Translations under genes and position numbers: made by a program | Source of the DNA: SB11 sp965249955 | Lineage (GTDB): Bacteria; Bacteroidota; Bacteroidia; UBA8524 | Assembly (NCBI GenBank): GCA_965249955.1 | Contig: OZ252261.1 | Location: 2,418,001-2,482,000, forward strand | Direction of reading: 5' to 3' | Length of the DNA stretch: 64,000 bases | The notes under the pieces: model-generated | What the model saw: only the letters and a program-made list of their open reading frames with translations | Told to the model about the DNA's origin: nothing | The model's database searches: none | Shown here: positions 58,701-64,000 of the stretch, piece after piece | Numbering within the stretch: the first letter of the stretch is position 1 | Layout: every line of letters starts with the position of its first letter

Positions 58701-60274
58701 ATAACCCTTTAATTAGTGGTAGTGCAAACTTTAGCAAGCCACAGTTTAAAATAGATTACTTGCAAACTACGTATTCATCAGATACGGCTATTATAGATAT
58801 TAACAATAATAGAATAACCGTAAGACCATTTGAACTTAAAGATGAACGAGGAAGTATTGCTAAAGCATCAGGTTATATCAGTCACAATTCATTCTCCAAC
58901 TTTGCAGTTGATTTTAGGGTGGATAATATGAATAGTTTTATGGCCTTAAATACATTGGAAAGAGACAACGATTTGTATTATGGCACCGCTTATATGACAG
59001 GGAGTTTCAGAATCACAGGTCGCTTTGATGATTTGTTTATGGATGTGCGCGGACGTTCAGAAAAGGGCACTACCTTTAACCTAAAAATGGCCGATGAAAC
59101 CAGTGTTGGCAGTTATGATTTTATAACATTTGTTGATTATAGTAACAAAGCGGACGAGCGTGAGCCTATTGATTTGAGTGGTATACGACTAAATTTAAAC
59201 CTTGAAGTTACACCCGATGCTGAAATAAAGATAATATTTGATTCGCAATTGGGTGATGTAATAGAAGGTTCAGGGCACGCCAACCTACGTATGGAAATTA
59301 ATACGCTAGGCGATTTTAAAATGTTTGGCACGTTTGATATTGAAAAGGGAAAGTACCTTTTTACAGCCTTAGACCTGATAAACAAAAAATTTGTAATTAA
59401 TAAGGGAGGCACCATAGTCTGGACGGGCGACCCTGTAAATGCCCAAATTGATATTACTGCCGCTTACCCTTGGCGTACTAGCCCACAACCACTGGTAATG
59501 GGTTTAGTGCCCGATAATGAGCTAAGCAACTATAGCTCGCAAATTCCTGTAGAAGCTGTGATGGGCTTAAAAGGGCAGCTAATGAAACCCGATATTAAAT
59601 TTGGTATAAACATACCCAATTTGTCAATTCTTCGCGGTACAGATGCCAATACCAGTGTGTTGTACAATGCCGTTCGTCGTGTTGAAAGCAACCAAGAAGA
59701 AGCCTCACGCCAAGTATTTAGTTTGCTATCGTTGGGGCAATTTGCTACCCCAATTGATAATGGATATGTAGCCACAGGAGCTGAAAATACAGGCACAAAC
59801 CCTGGCCTTAGTGTGGCATCAAGCACAGTGGGTAATTTATTAAGTAACCAAATAACCAACTGGCTATCGCAATACGACCCCAAGTGGAATATAGGTGTGC
59901 AGGTAGGGCAGGGCGGAACACAGGCAAGAACTGAGGTAATACTTTCAGCCAGTAGATTATGGCTTAACGATAGGTTGCAGTTTGATATATCGGCTGATAA
60001 TACTTCACAAGGTAATATCAATTTTAACTACAAAATAAAACCAAACGGAAATGTGCAAGCGCGTGTATTTGGACGAAACACCAACAACCCTATATACAAC
60101 CAAAACATATTAAGTTTTGGCGGTGGTTTTTACCTGCGCTCTGAATTTGAAAACTTTGCCGAGTTAAAACGCAAAATAGCAGGCAAAAAGAAATCAAAAG
60201 GCACAGTGCCTCCACCATCAAATAACGATACTATCAATAGTACTAATACAGGAAGTCCATTCCCTCATCCATAA
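55769..60274 (+). CDS. TamB-domain translocation/assembly protein
   Basis: 1501 residues from TTG; no ATG is available before the anchor helix (about residues 7-26, ILFWILLWFVTAAVVVGTVV). The rest is a long run of amphipathic beta segments, as in AsmA/TamB-type lipid-transfer rods, for example IDIKGNFTGFPKAFVAYGNF and related repeats. The C-terminal TamB (DUF490) domain includes FTALDLINKKFVINKGGTIVWTG, DITAAYPWRTSPQPLV and WNIGVQVGQ. A low-complexity end follows. It bridges inner and outer membrane, moving phospholipid or assisting barrel assembly. No TamA gene is adjacent. Essentially non-overlapping with tsaD (22-bp gap). Confidence 0.88.
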   Translation: MRTKIFKILFWILLWFVTAAVVVGTVVRSKTFQHWATQKAAQYLSAELQTQVTLGGFRVDNFTLLHIDSIFIADQVADTAFFINEFTVDLDRLDWNFDDKEKRINIKYAHLDGAVVDFRRYTDTGDWNYEFVINYFDPPRDSTDTLPGRPFLLNVKKLELSNSAFSYRNSNVADVEPNKFNPDDFRFNQLNGTFNNFALVDDSLAFNTKNLTAYEKNGYLVENMQADARIYSRGLEFYNMQIHRGKSILGHELKMNYASWDELEDFVHTVKFDAEISNSTVCMDDIAFWGPGMQNLHQIATLNGKVRGTIDNLKGKEIVLEAGKETYLKGDFDIRGLPDFFESYLDVNLEKVHTVDADIKQLFSIDKLPIGIKKLGEIDFKGNFTGFPKAFVAYGNFTTGLGKLSSDIKIDFTDGESSATYSGYIKTDGFNLGEFVNEAPLLQNIALDAKVEGKGLTIETIDAEVIGKINTIEFNNYTYKDIEVDGNYAGKLFNGFAKVRDENIELDFDGSVDFKEDVPQMDFVSTIYKSNLLKLGIDTLSSGISGKLYINLIGSRLDNLDGTISVADVRYRRNARLLRLDTASLVADYTDSVRQLQLRSDIADGEIVGQYNFSHLGNALYSYAANLLPQIVKKDTSQKVNENFRFSVNIKKPYLLTNFLWDDLTIDPFEATGSINTAQSKVHLNVATEQVLYKDMAFRRLSIATKTTESGAQKLELSCARYFQGDSLYLENTSAALTFEDNNVLFNINLPQTITRLSAHLQGKVLLTDSLYRLTFENSSINSKERLWTINNESFVGFSPQTARYTFENFKISNTYEALLINGAISKNINDTLRIDFDKFNIADINYFTRPPQGQELGGVLNGHAVLFNLLEVPLFTSSLYADSLSFGADTLGNLELVANNNQYFRLIQINGGFTKGRLEDSKIKGWINFDKKAYQNQNITFNLKNATNRFFEPFLTDIASEFKGYFSTSITIKGTFDNPLISGSANFSKPQFKIDYLQTTYSSDTAIIDINNNRITVRPFELKDERGSIAKASGYISHNSFSNFAVDFRVDNMNSFMALNTLERDNDLYYGTAYMTGSFRITGRFDDLFMDVRGRSEKGTTFNLKMADETSVGSYDFITFVDYSNKADEREPIDLSGIRLNLNLEVTPDAEIKIIFDSQLGDVIEGSGHANLRMEINTLGDFKMFGTFDIEKGKYLFTALDLINKKFVINKGGTIVWTGDPVNAQIDITAAYPWRTSPQPLVMGLVPDNELSNYSSQIPVEAVMGLKGQLMKPDIKFGINIPNLSILRGTDANTSVLYNAVRRVESNQEEASRQVFSLLSLGQFATPIDNGYVATGAENTGTNPGLSVASSTVGNLLSNQITNWLSQYDPKWNIGVQVGQGGTQARTEVILSASRLWLNDRLQFDISADNTSQGNINFNYKIKPNGNVQARVFGRNTNNPIYNQNILSFGGGFYLRSEFENFAELKRKIAGKKKSKGTVPPPSNNDTINSTNTGSPFPHP

Positions 60275-60377
60275 TAGTCGTTTTATTCTTTTGCAGAAGA
60301 TTATAGTAACTTGGTGGAAATAATTTAGGGTATAGTAAAAACAATACCTTATTTCGAAGAACTAAAAACTAACTACT

Positions 60378-60938
60378 ATGAAAACTCTTTCAAAGCAATA
60401 CAATGAGCATGGATTAAAATGGGGTATAATACAGTTTCTTACCGTTGGTGTATTATTTTATGTGCTTTACTTTGTAAACTTAAGATTTGCAGTAACATCA
60501 GGTATGTGGGTAACCCTTCCTATCTCTATATCAATATTAGTAATACAAGGTGTACAAGCCCGTAAATTTAATAATGGCGCACTAAGCTACGGCGAAGCTT
60601 TTAGAACCCTGTTTATTGCCAGTGTTATATCATCGGCCTTATTTACTACCACAAATTTTTTAGTAAAAACAACAAATCCGGCTTTGGCCGAAGAAGAGCA
60701 AGCGATAACAATTGAAAAAACTGCCGAGCGTATGGCCGGCTGGGGAATGGATGATGATAAAATTGATGAGGCTATAGAAAAAATGGAGGAAAAAGATGCT
60801 CGTCCTTCAATATTTGATAGCATTATCTTTTTTGTAGCGTCATCTATTTTTAGCACATTATTAATTTTGATAATAGCCATTTTTGTAAAGAAAAAACCTG
60901 TAGAAAAAGTTATTGTAGTTGATAATAGCACTACCTAA
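60378..60938 (+). CDS. DUF4199 membrane protein
   Basis: 186 residues with four membrane helices: GIIQFLTVGVLFYVLYFV, GMWVTLPISISILVIQGV, ALSYGEAFRTLFIASVISSALFT and, near the end, SIIFFVASSIFSTLLILIIAIFV. The Gly-ALSYGEAF-type loop is the DUF4199 signature. An acidic cytoplasmic or periplasmic segment with MDDDKIDEAIEKMEEKD sits between helices three and four. Unknown function, but in this phylum the family typically lies next to a GT2 glycosyltransferase, as here. Confidence 0.88.
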   Translation: MKTLSKQYNEHGLKWGIIQFLTVGVLFYVLYFVNLRFAVTSGMWVTLPISISILVIQGVQARKFNNGALSYGEAFRTLFIASVISSALFTTTNFLVKTTNPALAEEEQAITIEKTAERMAGWGMDDDKIDEAIEKMEEKDARPSIFDSIIFFVASSIFSTLLILIIAIFVKKKPVEKVIVVDNSTT

Positions 60939-60986
60939 GTTCTTACTAAACCAAACTCGCCTTACTTTAGTTTAAAGACAATATTA

Positions 60987-61028
60987 AACGCCAAAGCCTG
61001 CTTATATTTGACAGGCTTTGGCGTTTTG
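60987..61028 (+). terminator. terminator after the DUF4199 gene
   Basis: A 14-bp stem (AACGCCAAAGCCTG at 60987-61000, CAGGCTTTGGCGTT at 61012-61025) with an 11-nt loop, then TT. It starts 48 nt after the stop. Confidence 0.9.
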
Positions 61029-61121
61029 CAGTAAAAGAGACAACCTAATTTGCACTGATTTCATCTTAATCAGTAGCACCCAAAGGTATTTTGCATTATT
61101 TTGCGGCTGATTTTAGCGTTA

Positions 61122-62084
61122 ATGGATATTTCTGTTGTCATTCCCCTACTAAACGAAGAAGAATCGTTGCCCGAACTATCTGCATGGATAGTAAAAGTGA
61201 TGAATGAGAACAACTATACCTACGAAGTACTGTTTATTGATGATGGCAGTACCGATGGTAGTTGGAAGGTTATTGAAGGTTTGGCAAAAGCTAATCCCAA
61301 CATTAAAGGCATAAAATTTAGGCGCAATTACGGAAAATCAGCAGCACTAAACGTAGGTTTCCATAGCACACAGGGCAATGTAGTAATAACTATGGATGCC
61401 GACTTGCAAGACAGTCCTGATGAAATCCCTAGTTTATACCGCAAGATTACTGAAGACGGGTTTGACCTTATTTCAGGCTGGAAGAAAAAACGCCACGACC
61501 CTATTTCTAAAACCATTCCCACAAAACTGTTTAATGCCGCCACTCGTCGTTTAAGCGGTATACAACTAAACGATTTTAACTGCGGCCTTAAATCGTACAA
61601 AGGCGATGTAGTAAGAGCCATAGAAGTATACGGCGAAATGCACCGCTACATACCTGTAATTGCCAAAAATGCAGGTTTTAGAAAAATAGGCGAACAGGTG
61701 GTACAACACCGCGCCCGCAAATACGGCACATCAAAATTTGGACTGAATAGGTTTGTAAACGGCTTTTTAGATTTGCTGTCTATCACCTACATGGCCAAAT
61801 TTAGCAAACGCCCCATGCACTTTTTTGGCAGCATAGGTACAGTATCGTTTATAGTAGGTTTTATAATTACTATATATCTTTTAGGCAACAAAGCCTATCA
61901 CAGTTGGATAACCCACGAACCTGTACGCGATGCGGTTGACAACCCTTGGTTTTATCTTGCTCTTACCGCATTAATAGCAGGTGTGCAATTATTTCTTGCA
62001 GGCTTTTTGGGCGAGATGATAAGCCGCAGCAGCCACGACCGTAATAACTACCTTGTATCCAATAAGGTAAATTTAGAAGATTAG
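61122..62084 (+). CDS. membrane-anchored GT2 glycosyltransferase (DPM/GtrB-like)
   Basis: 320 residues from the ATG at 61122. A GT-A domain (1-225) has VVIPLLNEEESLPEL, FIDDGSTDGSW and MDADLQDSPDE; the substrate region includes SGWKKKRHDPISKT and FNCGLKSYKGDVVR. Two C-terminal membrane helices follow (FFGSIGTVSFIVGFIITIYLLG and WFYLALTALIAGVQLFLAGFLG). The topology is that of bactoprenol-phosphate glucosyl/mannosyltransferases. It pairs with DUF4199 upstream, though a terminator lies between them. Confidence 0.92.
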   Translation: MDISVVIPLLNEEESLPELSAWIVKVMNENNYTYEVLFIDDGSTDGSWKVIEGLAKANPNIKGIKFRRNYGKSAALNVGFHSTQGNVVITMDADLQDSPDEIPSLYRKITEDGFDLISGWKKKRHDPISKTIPTKLFNAATRRLSGIQLNDFNCGLKSYKGDVVRAIEVYGEMHRYIPVIAKNAGFRKIGEQVVQHRARKYGTSKFGLNRFVNGFLDLLSITYMAKFSKRPMHFFGSIGTVSFIVGFIITIYLLGNKAYHSWITHEPVRDAVDNPWFYLALTALIAGVQLFLAGFLGEMISRSSHDRNNYLVSNKVNLED

Positions 62085-62099
62085 AAGTCTTATAAATCT

Positions 62100-64000
62100 T
62101 TACTCAACCAAAAACTTACCGCTACTTATAGCTGTGCCTGTGCTAATACGGTATAGATAAAGTCCCCTTTTCCAATTGGCTACACTTATAGTATAGTTAT
62201 AGTAGCCTGCGCTTTGGGCTTGTTGCCAGTTTTCAACCTTTTTACCATCAATAGTATATATTTCAATGGTTACATTGCTGTTTTGTGCTACACCATATTG
62301 CAGGGTGAAAATACTATGGGCGGGATTGGGGTAAGCATGAAAAACTACTACTTTCTGAATAGGTTCTACACTTAAGGGGTTTGGTTTTTGTGTAGGTGCA
62401 GCAATTTCTTGTACCGTTTTATTTTGTGCAGGTTGGTTGCTAAGCAATACCCTATTGCCATTGTTTAGCGTAAGAGCTGTTTTGGCAAAATTCTCCACCT
62501 TGCTGGGTACATTTATCTTATCACAAAAATAGTAGCTGGCTTGCGCGCTATCCTCTTTCAGGTCTAAAACAAAATAGCCGTGTTGGTCTACATCAACAAA
62601 TTTTAAGTGGGGGTTATAGTTGCTGTTTTTTAAGAACGATATAGGGGTGTTTACCCATGCCTCAAACTGGTTGGCAAGCGGTGCCCCAAAACGCTCATCA
62701 AAGTTGGCACTGGTAATACTAGGAGTACAAAATTCCACTGCTACGCTGCCTTGCCCGGTTGAGGGGTTATAAGTAGGCGATGGAGAAGCATAATTGCTGT
62801 TTTGTGCATCGGGGTAAATAACAGGCTGATGGGTAACATCAAACGTCCAGCTGGCATGAGAATCACCGGTGATAAAAACCACATTGTTTATGTTGTTTTG
62901 CTCAATACTATCAATAATGGCCCAACGCTCGGTAGGGTAGCTTTTCCAAAAATTATTAAAAGGTCTTTCAGCATTTCTTATTGAGTTTATGTTTGATGGA
63001 TCAGGAAATCCTTGCCCGTCTCTTGCTGCAAAACCTACATTTAGATTACTAAAAATTACCTGATTGCCCACCACCTTCCACTTGGCTTTAGAGTTCTTTA
63101 ACCCGTTAGTAAACCATTGGTATTGAGCACTACCCAGTATGGTGCGGGTAGGCGTATCAGGGTCGTCAAAATTTGTAGGTGGTTTGTCCCGTCCTTCCAA
63201 TCGGGTATCCAGCAAAAAAATATCAGCCATATCCCCATAGCTCACCTCACGGTAAACGGTATTATTAGGGTAGTCGCGTATGGGTAACCACTCAAAATAT
63301 ACCTTTTTACTAATGGCTTTTCGGGTTTCCCAGTCGCCCTCAGTAGCGGGTTGGTGGTTTTGTGCGCCGTCCTTGTAGCTATCGTTACTACTCTCGTGGT
63401 CGTCCCAAACAGTAATAAAGGTGTGTTGTTGGTGTGCGCGTTGCAATTCAGGGTCAAGTTTATAAACCGAATATCGGGTACGATAATCTCCTTCTGTTAC
63501 CGCTTCGTTTTCAGGCTCAACAAAACGTCCCGTTGTGCTATCGCCCGCTTGTTTGGTTTCGTACTCGTATATGTAATCTCCCAAATGTATCACCGCATCC
63601 AAATCGTTACGTTCGGCAATTCGGGCAAAAGCATTAAAAAAACCTGCCTCGTAGTTGTTGCACGATACCACTGCAAAGCGCAAATGATTAACATTTGTAG
63701 AAGGTGCAGTGCGAGTTCTGCCAATAGTGCTATAAATGTTATTCCAACTAAAACCATAATAATAGGTAGTAGCAGGCAAAAGACCTGTTACATCTACCTT
63801 CACCGTAAAATCTTTTGTACTATCTGTCGCAATAGTTCCCTTTTTTACCACATTTTTAAGTGATGTATCGGTAGCCATTACCCAGTTTACTGTAAATGTG
63901 GTTTGGGCAGTAGTATCAGGGGTAATACGTGTCCAAATAATTACGCGGTCGGCAAGCGGGTCGCCACTAGCCACACCGTGGTAAAAAGGTTTTAGTGCGG
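62100..64000 (-). CDS. PhoD-like alkaline phosphatase with type IX sorting tail (5' end outside window)
   Basis: The frame is open past base 64000, reading ALKPFYHGVASGDPLADR at the edge, so the N-terminus is missing. At least 630 residues are visible. PhoD metal-centre motifs: VSCNNYEAGFF with the coordinating Cys, HLGDYIYEYE, WDDHESSND, GNQVIFSNL and TGDSHASW. The last about 75 residues (FHAYPNPAHSIFTL, GLYLYRISTGTAISSGKFLVE) are a type A type IX secretion sorting domain, so it is released or anchored at the surface. It would hydrolyse phosphodiesters or monoesters to scavenge phosphate; Ca/Fe-dependent in the family. Confidence 0.92.
   Translation of the reverse strand, partial: ALKPFYHGVASGDPLADRVIIWTRITPDTTAQTTFTVNWVMATDTSLKNVVKKGTIATDSTKDFTVKVDVTGLLPATTYYYGFSWNNIYSTIGRTRTAPSTNVNHLRFAVVSCNNYEAGFFNAFARIAERNDLDAVIHLGDYIYEYETKQAGDSTTGRFVEPENEAVTEGDYRTRYSVYKLDPELQRAHQQHTFITVWDDHESSNDSYKDGAQNHQPATEGDWETRKAISKKVYFEWLPIRDYPNNTVYREVSYGDMADIFLLDTRLEGRDKPPTNFDDPDTPTRTILGSAQYQWFTNGLKNSKAKWKVVGNQVIFSNLNVGFAARDGQGFPDPSNINSIRNAERPFNNFWKSYPTERWAIIDSIEQNNINNVVFITGDSHASWTFDVTHQPVIYPDAQNSNYASPSPTYNPSTGQGSVAVEFCTPSITSANFDERFGAPLANQFEAWVNTPISFLKNSNYNPHLKFVDVDQHGYFVLDLKEDSAQASYYFCDKINVPSKVENFAKTALTLNNGNRVLLSNQPAQNKTVQEIAAPTQKPNPLSVEPIQKVVVFHAYPNPAHSIFTLQYGVAQNSNVTIEIYTIDGKKVENWQQAQSAGYYNYTISVANWKRGLYLYRISTGTAISSGKFLVE

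Noticed and set aside
63351..63863. 170-codon plus-strand frame inside the PhoD-like gene
   Set aside because: Antisense shadow; the minus-strand frame has all the PhoD motifs.

Overview
The window comes from a member of the Bacteroidota; the class is not settled by the sequence. The evidence is a type IX secretion sorting tail (PhoD-like protein at the right edge), a LruC-domain lipoprotein, the DUF4290-murA pair, an F-type ATPase split into atpBEFHAG and atpDC, promoters of the TTTG-N19/20-TAnnTTTG type, little Shine-Dalgarno signal, and an A+T-rich sequence dense in lipoproteins and outer-membrane proteins. Both ends cut genes: atpB is already open at base 1 and the PhoD-like gene runs past base 64000.

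Layout. 1-5000: ATP synthase subunits a, c, b, delta, alpha and gamma with a strong terminator. 5000-12100: small accessory genes (an unknown protein, an AraC-type regulator, a VOC protein, a DUF6265 protein, a lipoprotein), then a GT39-type glycosyltransferase, a membrane metallophosphoesterase and proline dehydrogenase. 12100-17450: a CsbD stress protein with a long structured leader, DUF4290-murA, a TlpA-like thioredoxin and grpE-dnaJ. 17450-20740: a REPIN-like palindrome, a 3-methyladenine DNA glycosylase, an outer-membrane protein and atpDC. 20740-30500: surface and envelope genes (a CxxC membrane protein, a LruC lipoprotein, a porin, a polyprenol-phosphate glycosyltransferase, a GmhB-like phosphatase, an IgGFc-binding-like protein), a transaldolase-like aldolase, the signal recognition particle RNA gene, and a peroxiredoxin. 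30600-36000: an acyl-CoA carboxylase beta subunit, deoxynucleoside kinase, WbqC, accA and tRNA-Asp.

36200-42900 (minus strand) is the most coherent accessory block. It has a CstB-like metallo-beta-lactamase/rhodanese protein, two single-domain rhodaneses, a lipoprotein that fuses rhodanese and thioredoxin, a free thioredoxin, a DUF2892 membrane protein, a TauE/SafE exporter and a Crp/Fnr regulator with vicinal cysteines. I read it as a persulfide/sulfide handling island. It also carries a MITE-like element, an AGCT-rich hairpin and a 42-bp perfect palindrome.

43000-45500 is a four-gene signalling operon (small conserved protein, multi-pass membrane protein, histidine kinase, LuxR-type response regulator). 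45800-64000 holds a giant TPR-DUF3857-transglutaminase protein, a phosphohexomutase, a secreted unknown, a glutaryl-CoA-type dehydrogenase, a GAF histidine kinase, tsaD, a TamB-type envelope protein, DUF4199 plus a GT2 glycosyltransferase, and the PhoD-like enzyme. No CRISPR array, prophage, insertion sequence or rRNA was seen.
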